A stretch of 56,977 nucleotides of DNA from a virus. Under the pieces are notes generated by a model that was given only the letters and a program-made list of their open reading frames with translations, ran no database searches and was not told the DNA's origin. How positions within the stretch are numbered: position 1 is the stretch's first letter; each line of letters begins with the position of its first letter. Made by a program: the position numbers and the translations under genes. Positions 16,875-26,220 of this stretch are shown one piece after another. Where the stretch lies: positions 1 to 56,977 of IMG/VR virus record IMGVR_UViG_3300031521_000077; one strand, given 5' to 3'.

Positions 16875-16883
16875 GTATTTATA
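16875..16883 (+). promoter_or_regulatory. Phage promoter motif GTATTTATA
   Basis: Exact 9-mer immediately after the terminator T tract and 13 nt before the ATG at 16897. Confidence 0.65.
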
Positions 16884-16896
16884 TGAAATATATATC

Positions 16897-17694
16897 ATGA
16901 AAGCAAGACGCACAATAAAAGATACTTTGAGCAGAACATATTTAAGTATTTTAAATGCATTTAGGTACTGGTTTAAGAAAAGCTCATTTGGAAGTTTTGT
17001 AGTTCCAAACGACTATAAATTACAATTTGGTGATACATTCAGTACTATGAACGCTTGGGATAAGACATCTGAATGGGGATTACCACCATACCACCCCAAT
17101 AATATGCTACAATGGTATGATGATGAGCAAGTTAAATTAGTGCCAGATGGAATTGAATTCAATGCAATCCTTAAAGAAGGGTATGATAGACCAAATGCAA
17201 TTGGAATGATACGAAGTAAAGATAGTTGGAAATATGGCATCTTTAAATTCAACGCTAAATTGCCAAAAGGAACATATTTATGGCCTGCTTTATGGTTTTC
17301 TGGGAAGCTTAGCTGGCCCCCCGAAATTGACTTACTTGAGGCATATTCTGATGAAACATTAGATAATCATAAGAACAAAAAACTGCAATCTAACATTCAC
17401 TATACTTATGGTAATGAGCAACAATCATTTGGTGGCACAAATCATTGGTTGCCTGTTGAAACAACAGAAAAATTTGTTGAATATACTTTGTGGTGGGAAA
17501 AAGATTTCATTAAAATCTTCTATAATGGTTATATGGTGCTACATGTAACAAACACTAAGGTTTTAGATGGAATGTTTGAAGAACAGAAGGTCATTATTGG
17601 AAATGGAACTCAGGATGGTTTTAATAAGAATTGTATTTCAGCAATGATTGTTAAATCTTTGAGAATATACCAAAAAATAAATGAAAAAACTTAA
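16897..17694 (+). CDS. GH16-family endo-glycanase (probable virion depolymerase)
   Basis: This protein of 265 residues is a glycoside hydrolase family 16 (beta-glucanase/agarase-type) enzyme. The catalytic signature ExDxxE is present as EIDLLE, with nucleophile Glu143, Asp145 and acid/base Glu148. Upstream are the family strands GMIRSKDSWKYGIFKFNAKL and LWPALWFSG. Downstream, TLWWEKDFIKIFYNGYMVLHV is the typical closing strand. No signal peptide is visible, although the N-terminus is basic (RRTIKDTLSRTYLSILNAFRYW), which may be an amphipathic anchor. The chosen ATG 16897 lies 13 nt after GTATTTATA; an in-frame TTG at 16873 lies inside the promoter. It probably degrades capsule or exopolysaccharide at the host surface. 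Confidence 0.88.
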   Translation: MKARRTIKDTLSRTYLSILNAFRYWFKKSSFGSFVVPNDYKLQFGDTFSTMNAWDKTSEWGLPPYHPNNMLQWYDDEQVKLVPDGIEFNAILKEGYDRPNAIGMIRSKDSWKYGIFKFNAKLPKGTYLWPALWFSGKLSWPPEIDLLEAYSDETLDNHKNKKLQSNIHYTYGNEQQSFGGTNHWLPVETTEKFVEYTLWWEKDFIKIFYNGYMVLHVTNTKVLDGMFEEQKVIIGNGTQDGFNKNCISAMIVKSLRIYQKINEKT

Positions 17695-17703
17695 GTATTT
17701 ATA
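17695..17703 (+). promoter_or_regulatory. Phage promoter motif GTATTTATA
   Basis: Exact 9-mer overlapping the end of the GH16 gene and the spacer, 16 nt before the ATG at 17720. Confidence 0.65.
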
Positions 17704-17719
17704 TAAAAAAGATTTTAAT

Positions 17720-17962
17720 ATGGGCAATTTAATAGAAAATCCAATCAGCAATATTGTTGTAACACCAAATATGGTTATTGATGAACTTTCATCAACAGAA
17801 TTTTATATTGGCACATCTACTAATAGTAAGGCATATGGTGCTTCGAATTGGAGCATCAAAAGAATATGGAAAATCGGAAGTGTTTGGAGCATTGGATATC
17901 CAAATGGTGAGCAAACAAATAAGTTTGTTTGGAATAATAGAACAGGTTATAGTTATACATAA
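17720..17962 (+). CDS. Small virion-associated protein
   Basis: This is an 80-residue protein starting at ATG 17720 (MGNLIENPISN). A longer in-frame start at 17681 would overlap the GH16 gene and the promoter motif and is unlikely. The sequence is rich in aromatic residues and W (NWSIKRIWKIGSVWSIGYP). It stands directly before the 1638-residue fiber gene and shares its promoter. A cap or connector for that fiber is plausible. I recognise no family. Confidence 0.65.
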   Translation: MGNLIENPISNIVVTPNMVIDELSSTEFYIGTSTNSKAYGASNWSIKRIWKIGSVWSIGYPNGEQTNKFVWNNRTGYSYT

Positions 17963-17984
17963 AATTTAAAATAAACAATAGAAA

Positions 17985-20900
17985 ATGGCAATATTCACCC
18001 TAGATTTATTAACAGGAAATCCATTGCTTCTTACTGCCGACTTCACCGGAAGTGGTAGTACATCAGTCAGTGGTTCGACATACACAGAAGTTAATTTGTA
18101 TGCAGATTTACCCTCAGCAGCGGTAAATTCAAATAAAATATTTGTCGTGAGGACAAGTTCTGGAACTTACATGACCAGCAGAAAAGAAGCTGGTCTATAT
18201 CGTTCTAATGGGGTTTCGTGGTCACGTTTGGGTGACATTCCATCTTTCTTCAACTCAAATAATTTTCAGATTTTTGATGGTGATGATAATACCAGTGGTG
18301 TTAAATTTATCACTTCAAATATATTAAGCGGTGTAGTAAGAAACTTAACTGTTCAAAATGCTAGTGGTACTATTGCATATTTATCAGATGTTGCGCTTAA
18401 ATTAAACACAAGTCTATTTAATACATATACTGGTGACACAGATACATTAATTGGTACTAAGTTAAATATCACTTCATTTAATTCATTTACTGGCACAACA
18501 TTGCCAAGTGTTTACTATAACAAAACACAAATCAACTCATATACTGGCAAAACAAATACATTAATTGGGACTAAGGTTAATTCATCGACATTTAATACAT
18601 TTACTGGTACAACTGCACCAAATACGTATTATAATAAGTCTCAAATCAATTCATATACGGGTATAACAGGATTGGCTCAGGTTACGGCAATTAATGCAGC
18701 TACGGCACTAGAAAGTACTTTTAGCGGTGGTTTAATCACAAACAAAATTAAGCCAGTTACGGATAGTACCACAGCCATTCAAATTCATAAAGCAAATGGT
18801 ACATCACATGTCGTGAATATTGACACAGTAAGTGGTTTTACTGGAATTGGTACTGCTACACCAAAAGGTCTTTTACATGTATACGGAAGTGATATTAGTG
18901 GTGGTGCAATTGGATTAAATGTTCAATCAAATTCAATTATTATTGATGGTGTAGCTGGAGCAGATAAAAATATTGTTTGGTCAGAAAATGGCACACCAAA
19001 ATGGCTTGCAAAGACATATAGAGAAGAAAATGGCAAGTTCTGGTATCTCAGTAATGTTGAAGAAGAAACGTTTCCGATTGTAATTTCAGAGTCTGGTCGT
19101 ATTGGTATTAATGGTAGACCCAAATTAATGAATTATCATGCTGCTCAAACAACTGGTACTGGATTAAATGATATTGAAATTGGTGGCAGTTATGATAGGA
19201 CTTATAATACAGTATATCTTGTTCAAATAGATAGTAATACTGGTGCTACAGATACGTTCATTTGGAAAAAATCTGTTGATAATGGTGACAATTATGGTGC
19301 TTGGTCAAGCAGTAGTGCATGTACATTGACATATGTTAATTTGGCATATGGAGTAACACTTAAATTTAGTAATATAACAGGTCATACTACTGGTAATGCT
19401 TGGACATTTGCTGGATATTCTCAATTACCGAATGGTACATTCGTAATAACTCCAAATAAATTTAATGAAGTATTAAGAACTGATGATTATACTGCTGGTA
19501 CTATTATATATGATGATATCACTGCTGAGGCAAACTCTAGTACAGTAGGTGTTACGATAGAAATTTTTAAATCTGGTAGCACTACAAGTGCAATATATTT
19601 TGGTGCACCAACACAAATAGATGCTATTTTTGTGAATTTAAAAACTCCGGGCAATGGAATTGTTTTAATTGCTGAATATTGGAATGGCGTGTCTTGGATA
19701 TCTGTTGAGCCAATTGATAATGTATTTCAAGACAGCACATTTAATTTAACCAAGTCTGGTAGTTTATCGTGGGACTTATTATCACTAACCCAATGGGTAA
19801 AATCGTATTTACCAGATGTTCTAGAGGATAGCTATAATTTATATTGGGTAAGATTTAGAACATCTACAAGCCCCAATATTGCTCCAACTGCAAAAAGTTT
19901 TGCAAGGGGTGGAGATAAAAGATTTTCTGTGTTAACTTCTCCATTTGATTTCAAGCCTAGTTTTTTTATTGATAGTTTAGGTAGAGTAAATATTGGTGGT
20001 GGTAATATTACTGGTAAAAATGCTCTTCAAATCACCAATAAGACGACCATATATCCAATTGCTGGTTATACAGAGAGTCTTGTTGAAATTGATTCAGAAG
20101 ATTCGGATGCAATCGATTTAAAGCTTAGACTATCCTCAAATGATAGAATTGGTGCTGGTATTAATATTATTAAAACTAGAGGCACATTAGATACACCACT
20201 AAATACTATAAGTGGTGATACCATTGGTCACATTACATTTAGTGACCATATTGGTACAACAGCGCAGACATTAGCTAAAATCGAGTCAATTAAAATTGTT
20301 AGTGGTAGCACAAGATTAGGAAATATTGTCATTAGTGTTGCAGAAGGATTAAATACTGTTGAAAAATTAAGAATATCAAATAAGGGAATTGGTATTGGTG
20401 TAACACCATCAGCAATTTTACATTTAGGAAGCGGAAGCACAGCAAATGCTTCTCTTAAATTCACAAGCAGTCCAGTGCTCGCTACACCACAAGCAGGTGC
20501 TATGGAGTTCTTGAATGATAAATGGTACGGTACAATAACATCAGGAAATGCAAGAAAAACATTTGCTTTCCTTGAGAGTCCAACATTTACTGGAACTGTT
20601 TCATTACCGTCTGGCACTACACTAAACAATCCTTTAATTAATGGAATAAACCTCAATACTTATATTATTAATTCTGGTGGTACTAGTAATCCTTTATTAA
20701 CTAAAACATCACTATTTAACTCATATACAGGTGCTTCAAGTCCTATTTTAAATGGTGCAGTTACTGGTGTATCAAACGGGCTAACTGTTTCAAATAGATT
20801 AATTGGTTTAGGTGGTACATTAAGCAATAATACCATAGTATCTGGTGATTCATATGATTTAACACTTAGGGCTAAAAAGATTAATATTTTATCTCATGAT

Positions 20901-22901
20901 GGCATTGATATGCATGATAAACATGGAAATAATATCAATATTTTCAGTAGCGGTGGTACAGTTACATTAAAGGGTCGTACAACATTAGGTGTTGAAAGTT
21001 TAAGCTTTGCCCTTGGCGACACACAAGCAACATTTACTGATTCTAGAATTCTACCTAGGGGTATTGAGTATGCTAATGATTATTCTTCAACATTTAACTC
21101 AAATTCTTTAGTAAATAAGGCATATGTAGATGGTATTGCAGCAGGTATTTCAGCACATGAAGCAGTAATGGTTGCAACAACAGCACCAATTAACCTTATA
21201 ACTCCACCAGCAACGATTGGTGGGGTAACAATGTTAAATGGATATAGAGTACTCGTAAAAAATCAAGTTACTGGTTCAACTAATGGTGTTTATGATTGGC
21301 ATTTAAGTGGAATGACACGTTCAAGCGATTTTGATGGTGCTCCGGGTCTTGAAGTGGTTAACGGTGCATATGTATCTGTAATTACAGGTGCAACAAATGA
21401 AAACACGTCTTGGATATTAACATCTCCAAATCCAATTGTGATTGGCGTTACAAGTCTAAACTTTGTTTTATTTAGTTCACAAGCAGGTGTTGCAGCAGGT
21501 GCTGGTGTTTGTGTGACACAAAGTGGTGGAAATTACAATGTTTCGGTAAAATTAGCAGCAAATCCGGGCATTTGTAGTGATAATAGTGGTATATATTTAA
21601 ACCCAGCAATTGCCGGAACTGGAATATGTTATGGAACTGGTATAATAAGTCTTGATGGTATTAATATTGCCGGAAATTCACTATCATGGTCAGGAAGTCA
21701 ATTAAATGTTAATACCACTGGTGGAACATTAAGTACTGCCCTAAACTCTAAATTAAATACTAGTGTTTATAGTGCATACACTGGTGCAACACAAAGTACA
21801 ATAAATAATAAGCTAAATACAATTATATTCAGCACATATACTGGCACAACAGTTCCAAATAATTATTACAATAAAACACAGATTAATGTATATACTGGCA
21901 CAACAGTTCCAAATAATTATTACAATAAAACACAGATAAATACCTACACAGGTGCAACATCAACAGCAATTGGATTAAAAGCACCAATTACTAGTCCTAC
22001 ATTCTTAGTTAGTGCAAGGTCGGTTACACCAACAGTAAATGATAATAGTACTTGTATAATCACAAGTGCTTGGTATATTGGTCAAGGTGCTACAGCAAAT
22101 GCCCTTATGGATGGAACTGCTGGTTGTGGTACATCAAATTTATTTGCTCGTCAAGACCATATACACCCAAGTGATACTACAAGGCTTACAACAACAGCAT
22201 TTAGCACATATAGTGGCACAACAGCACCAAATGTTTTTGCACCTAAAGCTTCACCAACATTTACTGGTGCTGTTACAATGCCAACACCATTTACATTAGG
22301 TGCTGTTTCAGTAAAAACAACAGGAACTGAATTAAATTTCGTTACCGGAGCAACCTCGAATATTCAAACACAAATCAATCTTAAAGCACCAATTGCTTCA
22401 CCAACATTTACTGGTTCTCCATCTGCAACAACTGCAAGTGTCAATACCAATACAACACGTATTGCAACAACAGCTTTTGTATTGGGACAAGCAAGTAGAG
22501 TGAATCCATTGATGAATGGCGTTGCAGCAAGTGGAACATCATTTAGTTACTCACGTCAAGACCATGTACATCCAAGTGACACAACTAAGGCTAATTTAAC
22601 ATCACCAGTTTTCCAAACATCGGTTAAGATTAATGGTAGTTTTAATATAGTACAGGATAATAGTGTGGCTGGAAATGATACGTATACAGCAACAGATGCA
22701 ACACTAACACCAGTTGCTGGTATGTTGATATTATTTAGGTCATTAACAAGCAATACTGGTGCATGTACATTAAACATGAATGGCATTGGAGCAAAGGCGA
22801 TTCAAAATTTTGATGGTTCAAACCCCGGTAATGATGATATTGTTGCCAATAAATATACTTTAATGGTATATGATGGAACAGTATGGACATTGATGCGATA
22901 A
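17985..22901 (+). CDS. Giant tail fiber protein (1638 aa)
   Basis: This is the longest protein in the window. Its N-terminus is a G/S/T-rich head (LTADFTGSGSTSVSGSTYTE). Residues about 140-220 and 1250-1320 contain tandem fiber repeats of the form YTGTTxPNxYYNKTQIN. At about 520-640 it has a copy of the module shared with the gene at 13753 (AEYWNGVSWISVEPIDNVFQ ... YWVRFR). Residues around 1045-1160 hold a conserved fiber domain (NKAYVDGIAAGISAHEAVM), and the last 300 residues alternate LKAPIASPTFTGSP-type and DHxHPSDTT motifs. The end, DGTVWTLMR, closes a receptor-binding tip. It shares a promoter with the small gene before it. Role: host recognition. Confidence 0.85.
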   Translation: MAIFTLDLLTGNPLLLTADFTGSGSTSVSGSTYTEVNLYADLPSAAVNSNKIFVVRTSSGTYMTSRKEAGLYRSNGVSWSRLGDIPSFFNSNNFQIFDGDDNTSGVKFITSNILSGVVRNLTVQNASGTIAYLSDVALKLNTSLFNTYTGDTDTLIGTKLNITSFNSFTGTTLPSVYYNKTQINSYTGKTNTLIGTKVNSSTFNTFTGTTAPNTYYNKSQINSYTGITGLAQVTAINAATALESTFSGGLITNKIKPVTDSTTAIQIHKANGTSHVVNIDTVSGFTGIGTATPKGLLHVYGSDISGGAIGLNVQSNSIIIDGVAGADKNIVWSENGTPKWLAKTYREENGKFWYLSNVEEETFPIVISESGRIGINGRPKLMNYHAAQTTGTGLNDIEIGGSYDRTYNTVYLVQIDSNTGATDTFIWKKSVDNGDNYGAWSSSSACTLTYVNLAYGVTLKFSNITGHTTGNAWTFAGYSQLPNGTFVITPNKFNEVLRTDDYTAGTIIYDDITAEANSSTVGVTIEIFKSGSTTSAIYFGAPTQIDAIFVNLKTPGNGIVLIAEYWNGVSWISVEPIDNVFQDSTFNLTKSGSLSWDLLSLTQWVKSYLPDVLEDSYNLYWVRFRTSTSPNIAPTAKSFARGGDKRFSVLTSPFDFKPSFFIDSLGRVNIGGGNITGKNALQITNKTTIYPIAGYTESLVEIDSEDSDAIDLKLRLSSNDRIGAGINIIKTRGTLDTPLNTISGDTIGHITFSDHIGTTAQTLAKIESIKIVSGSTRLGNIVISVAEGLNTVEKLRISNKGIGIGVTPSAILHLGSGSTANASLKFTSSPVLATPQAGAMEFLNDKWYGTITSGNARKTFAFLESPTFTGTVSLPSGTTLNNPLINGINLNTYIINSGGTSNPLLTKTSLFNSYTGASSPILNGAVTGVSNGLTVSNRLIGLGGTLSNNTIVSGDSYDLTLRAKKINILSHDGIDMHDKHGNNINIFSSGGTVTLKGRTTLGVESLSFALGDTQATFTDSRILPRGIEYANDYSSTFNSNSLVNKAYVDGIAAGISAHEAVMVATTAPINLITPPATIGGVTMLNGYRVLVKNQVTGSTNGVYDWHLSGMTRSSDFDGAPGLEVVNGAYVSVITGATNENTSWILTSPNPIVIGVTSLNFVLFSSQAGVAAGAGVCVTQSGGNYNVSVKLAANPGICSDNSGIYLNPAIAGTGICYGTGIISLDGINIAGNSLSWSGSQLNVNTTGGTLSTALNSKLNTSVYSAYTGATQSTINNKLNTIIFSTYTGTTVPNNYYNKTQINVYTGTTVPNNYYNKTQINTYTGATSTAIGLKAPITSPTFLVSARSVTPTVNDNSTCIITSAWYIGQGATANALMDGTAGCGTSNLFARQDHIHPSDTTRLTTTAFSTYSGTTAPNVFAPKASPTFTGAVTMPTPFTLGAVSVKTTGTELNFVTGATSNIQTQINLKAPIASPTFTGSPSATTASVNTNTTRIATTAFVLGQASRVNPLMNGVAASGTSFSYSRQDHVHPSDTTKANLTSPVFQTSVKINGSFNIVQDNSVAGNDTYTATDATLTPVAGMLILFRSLTSNTGACTLNMNGIGAKAIQNFDGSNPGNDDIVANKYTLMVYDGTVWTLMR
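21837..21937 (+). repeat. Tandem 54-bp repeat inside the fiber gene
   Basis: Two 47-nt copies (21837-21883 and 21891-21937) are identical at a 54-nt (18-codon) period and encode YTGTTVPNNYYNKTQI. Such exact repeats allow copy-number variation of fiber shaft length. Confidence 0.9.
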
Positions 22902-22912
22902 TATTTTAATTA

Positions 22913-22921
22913 GTATTTATA
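22913..22921 (+). promoter_or_regulatory. Phage promoter motif GTATTTATA
   Basis: Exact 9-mer, 13 nt before the ATG at 22935. Confidence 0.65.
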
Positions 22922-22934
22922 AGAAACTATTTAA

Positions 22935-23324
22935 ATGAATTTTTTTATAAGACAAAACAGTACATTGCCAGAACTAAAATTTCCCTTAACCCCAAAATTA
23001 AGGGAAAAATATGGCATTACAGATGATATGCTTGAAGGTGTTGCAGTTACATTTTCAATGATAAATGCAGAAACAGGCATATACCAAATTGCTAATGTTG
23101 CAGCTAATATTGTATTTTCTCCAAATAGAGCTGAAAATCCTAGTGAGGAATTTTATACATTGACACATGTGTTTAAATTAAGAGACACAGCAAAACCCGG
23201 AAGATATTATGCGGAATTCTGCCTAGATTTCCTCTGCGAAGGCTGCGGTAAGCTAAAATTACCAGCTAATGACACCATAAATGTGATTATTAGTGGTTCA
23301 ATTACAAAAACTTCTGTGGTATAG
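22935..23324 (+). CDS. Small tail/baseplate-associated protein
   Basis: This 129-residue protein starts MNFFIRQNSTLPELKFPL and contains VAVTFSMINAETGIYQIAN and GRYYAEFCLDFLCEGCGKL. The arrangement of beta strands is like the N-terminal domain of phage baseplate upper proteins, which also open with a line resembling 'x.i.qgd.lp.l...l' and a '.v.f.m.d..tG......'. It follows the giant fiber and has its own GTATTTATA promoter. Two cysteine pairs near the C-terminus (CLDFLCEGC) may bind metal. Structural role inferred. Confidence 0.6.
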   Translation: MNFFIRQNSTLPELKFPLTPKLREKYGITDDMLEGVAVTFSMINAETGIYQIANVAANIVFSPNRAENPSEEFYTLTHVFKLRDTAKPGRYYAEFCLDFLCEGCGKLKLPANDTINVIISGSITKTSVV

Positions 23325-23355
23325 TTGTTTTGCTCATTTATTTGATTTAAATTTG
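23325..23355 (+). promoter_or_regulatory. Host-type (Bacteroidota) promoter
   Basis: TTG at 23325-23327 and TAAATTTG at 23348-23355 are separated by 20 nt. A transcript starting about 7 nt downstream could include ATG 23372 but not ATG 23357. Confidence 0.65.
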
Positions 23356-23371
23356 CATGAAAAATAATTTT

Positions 23372-25159
23372 ATGCAAGCACCAATATTTACGGTTAATTG
23401 TGAAAGAGTTCCAAAGGGAATGTCTTATAAAATTAAATTTCCCTATAATGAGCAATTAATTGGGCGTATTAGAGACTTGCCAGAAGAAACACGCAAGTGG
23501 ATAGCAGGTGAAGGCGCATGGAAATTAACCACAGTATCATTAGTTGCTATCATTAAGGCATATAGGAATAGTAATAAAATTTATTTTGATTTTGGAAGCA
23601 TCGATGGTAGAAATGTGTTTAAGGCACAAATTCAGAAAATTGAAGTAGATGAAATCGAAAAAAGACGATTTATTCAGGAACTAAACCAAAATAAGGAAAA
23701 TTGGCTTAAATATAAAGAAGATTTGGAGAATAATTATGAAAATTTTAGGTCAGATGTTCATAGATATTTAAAAGATGGAATTACATTATATCCTCACCAA
23801 ATAGTTGGTACTATGCTATTAAATGAAACCAAATCACATTTATTGGCATTAGATATGGGCACTGGAAAAACAATAATTTCAATTGCTTTTGTTGAAATGA
23901 ATGATTTTAATAAGGTAATTGTAATTACACCTAATTCGCTAAAATTTAATTATTTTAATGAGGTTGAAAAATTTACGAATAGTAAAGCATATATTATAGG
24001 CAGAAAAAATAAATATACCATTGACGAATCTAAATATATTATTGTAAATTATGAATTTTTTAGTTCATCAAGTCATCTTAAGTTAAGAAAAAAATTTGAT
24101 TCATTAAATATTGGAAAAATTGATTGCCTAATTGCTGATGAATCTCACCGTTTAAAGAATTTAGATTCTAATTGCTACAAGAATTTTAAGAAAATATTTC
24201 AAGAAGATATATTCAAAAACAAAAAAGTATCTAAAATTTTTATGTCTGGAACTCCAGCACCATCAAAAGCAGCAGAACTATATACTGTACTAAATCAAAT
24301 ATCTCCAACTGATTTTGCATCACAAAAATATTTTTATGAATATTATTGTGGAATGTTTTATAATAGGGACGGTTTTGGATGGGAAAAAAATATTACAATG
24401 GGTCGGTTTGAGGAATTATTTAATAAGATTGCACCATATACATATAGGAAGAAAAAAAGTGATGTTTTAAAAGATTTACCAGAAAAAACATATCAGAAAA
24501 TTATTCTTGAAATGACACCTAAAGAATATGATATTTATTATGATTTAGAAGAAGGTGTAGCCAACGAATTTAATGATGCTGAAATGAAAAACCCATTATC
24601 AATTATGGGTAAATTGAGAGAATATACATCACATCTGAAAATCAATGGGTGCATGGAATTAATTGATTCTATTTTAGAGTGTGGCGAAAAATTTGTTGCT
24701 GTAGATTTTTATAAAAATAGCCTTCGTGAGCTTCATAGTAAATATCCAGAAGTTTCTAAACTACATACTGGCGATGAAAATGACGTTATTCGTGCAGAAA
24801 TAGTTAAAGAGTTTCAGGATATAAATGGAACAACTAAACTATTCTTAGGTTCAGAAGGGACAACTAAAGAAGGACTAACATTAACCGCTGCTAGTAAGAT
24901 TGGGGTACTAACAATACCTTGGACTCCGGGAGCATTAGACCAAATTACAGATAGATTATGTAGAATTGGACAAAAAAACGCAGTTAATGCATATCTTTTT
25001 ATTTATAAGGATAGTATTGATGAATATATATTTAATTTAATTGAAGCAAAAAGGAGTGAGATTGCCCAAGTTATCGATGGTGAAAAATATGAATCAAATA
25101 TAAATCAAAGTATAATAAAGGATTTAATTGAAATAATTAAAAATAAACACAATAAATAG
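23372..25159 (+). CDS. SNF2/UvsW-type superfamily 2 helicase
   Basis: This is a DNA translocase or helicase of the SF2 group. Motif I is LDMGTGKT with lysine at about residue 166. Motif II is DESH at 256-259 (LIADESHRLKN), the SNF2-type form. Motif III is FMSGTPAPS. The C-terminal lobe carries GTTKLFLGSEGTTKEGLTLTAAS and the arginine motif QITDRLCRIGQKNAVNAYLF, a clear SNF2 signature. An N-terminal region (1-150) is unassigned. The alternative ATG 23357 touches the -7 box of the promoter, so 23372 is preferred. In T4-like phages such enzymes remodel replication forks and R-loops. A host-type promoter suggests early expression. Confidence 0.87.
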   Translation: MQAPIFTVNCERVPKGMSYKIKFPYNEQLIGRIRDLPEETRKWIAGEGAWKLTTVSLVAIIKAYRNSNKIYFDFGSIDGRNVFKAQIQKIEVDEIEKRRFIQELNQNKENWLKYKEDLENNYENFRSDVHRYLKDGITLYPHQIVGTMLLNETKSHLLALDMGTGKTIISIAFVEMNDFNKVIVITPNSLKFNYFNEVEKFTNSKAYIIGRKNKYTIDESKYIIVNYEFFSSSSHLKLRKKFDSLNIGKIDCLIADESHRLKNLDSNCYKNFKKIFQEDIFKNKKVSKIFMSGTPAPSKAAELYTVLNQISPTDFASQKYFYEYYCGMFYNRDGFGWEKNITMGRFEELFNKIAPYTYRKKKSDVLKDLPEKTYQKIILEMTPKEYDIYYDLEEGVANEFNDAEMKNPLSIMGKLREYTSHLKINGCMELIDSILECGEKFVAVDFYKNSLRELHSKYPEVSKLHTGDENDVIRAEIVKEFQDINGTTKLFLGSEGTTKEGLTLTAASKIGVLTIPWTPGALDQITDRLCRIGQKNAVNAYLFIYKDSIDEYIFNLIEAKRSEIAQVIDGEKYESNINQSIIKDLIEIIKNKHNK

Positions 25160-25179
25160 AAACATTTTAATTTAATGTT

Positions 25180-25188
25180 GTATTTATA
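25180..25188 (+). promoter_or_regulatory. Phage promoter motif GTATTTATA
   Basis: Exact 9-mer, 13 nt before ATG 25202, which supports that start over the upstream ATG at 25175 that precedes the motif. Confidence 0.6.
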
Positions 25189-25201
25189 TGTAAATACAAA
25201 T

Positions 25202-25363
25202 ATGTACATGAAAAAAGAGAAAGAATTAATCAAAACCCTAACAATAAGATTATCTAATGAGCAATTGGATGAATATAGGAAATTTTGTGAAAATAATGAC
25301 TACTCAATATCAAAAAGATTGAGACGTTTAATGAAATTAGATATTGAAGGGAATATGGCATGA
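25202..25363 (+). CDS. Small ribbon-helix-helix-like DNA-binding protein
   Basis: About 53 residues. After MYMKKEKE comes LIKTLTIRLSNEQLDEYRKF and then NDYSISKRLRRLMKLDI, which fits a beta strand followed by two helices of the Arc/CopG ribbon-helix-helix fold. It overlaps the next gene, an endonuclease, by the ATGA stop/start arrangement, so the pair is a cotranslated unit with its own promoter. It may control expression of the endonuclease or add DNA specificity. It is typical in size for a regulator, not an enzyme. Confidence 0.65.
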   Translation: MYMKKEKELIKTLTIRLSNEQLDEYRKFCENNDYSISKRLRRLMKLDIEGNMA

Positions 25364-26220
25364 TAATTAGCAATACTATTGAGATTAAATGGATTCGAAA
25401 TAATATTAAATATTATACTAGCAGGGGATATAAATATACTGGTATAAATTTATCATTTATTGTTAATGTTATTGATTTGCCATTAGGAAGTGGACAGTTG
25501 GTACATGTTAAATGCGACATTTGTGGTAATGAGAAAATGATTAATTATAGAAAATATCTAAGAAATTTATCACTAGGAAACGAATTTGCTTGTTCAACTA
25601 CTTGCGCTAAAGTAAAAAGAGAAAAGACTAATCTAAAAAAGTTTGGAGTTACTAATTGTTTTCAATCAGAAGCAATGAAGAAGAAATGTAAAGAAACATG
25701 TTTAAAAAACTGTGGATTTGAATATTCTCAACAATCAAAAGAGATTAGGGATAGAACTCATGAAACCAATTTAAAATTATATGGATTTAAGAATCCAGCA
25801 AAAAACGAAATCATAAAATCCCGCTCAATCAAGAAACAAATTGAAAAATATGGTGAACTATGGTTAAAACACATTCCCAAGTACAATCCAAATTCAATAA
25901 TATATATAGACATGATTTCCGAAAAATTGGGAATGCCTATTCAACATGCATTAAATGGTGGTGAAAAAAAATTTACAAGATATTGGGTTGATGGTTATAT
26001 TAAAGAATACAACATTTGTATAGAGTGGGATGAAAAGCACCATTTTTCAAAAAAACAAATTGAGCACGATAGAATCAGAGACGAATTTTTAAGAAATGAA
26101 TGTAAGTGTTTGATTTTTAGAATTAACGAGAGGTTATTCTTAAAAGATATTAACAATCAGCTTATTTTCACTATAGATAAAATCAACAATATCATTAATG
26201 AAGAAAAACATGGGAAGTAA
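25360..26220 (+). CDS. Free-standing Vsr-like homing endonuclease with tandem helical repeats
   Basis: This 286-residue protein has a zinc knuckle near the N-terminus (CDICG, later CSTTC) and then two or three copies of a helical repeat of the form KKFGVTNCFQSEAMKKK / KNCGFEYSQQSKEIRDR / KLYGFKNPAKNEIIKSR, a NUMOD-like arrangement of DNA-reading helices. The C-terminal half is the nuclease: YWVDGYIKEYNICIEWDEKHHF supplies Asp, Glu and the 'DxxHH' group, followed by HDRIRDEFLRNECKCLIFRINE, as in Vsr-like enzymes. It overlaps the regulator gene before it (ATGA) and the unknown gene after it by 23 bp. It appears to be inserted between the SNF2 helicase and the polymerase operon. Confidence 0.8.
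   Translation: MIISNTIEIKWIRNNIKYYTSRGYKYTGINLSFIVNVIDLPLGSGQLVHVKCDICGNEKMINYRKYLRNLSLGNEFACSTTCAKVKREKTNLKKFGVTNCFQSEAMKKKCKETCLKNCGFEYSQQSKEIRDRTHETNLKLYGFKNPAKNEIIKSRSIKKQIEKYGELWLKHIPKYNPNSIIYIDMISEKLGMPIQHALNGGEKKFTRYWVDGYIKEYNICIEWDEKHHFSKKQIEHDRIRDEFLRNECKCLIFRINERLFLKDINNQLIFTIDKINNIINEEKHGK

Noticed and set aside
16873-16896. TTG start extending the GH16 protein by 8 residues
   Set aside because: It overlaps the promoter motif; ATG 16897 has the usual 13-nt spacing.
17681-17719. ATG extending the small protein at 17720
   Set aside because: It is inside the GH16 gene and upstream of the promoter motif.
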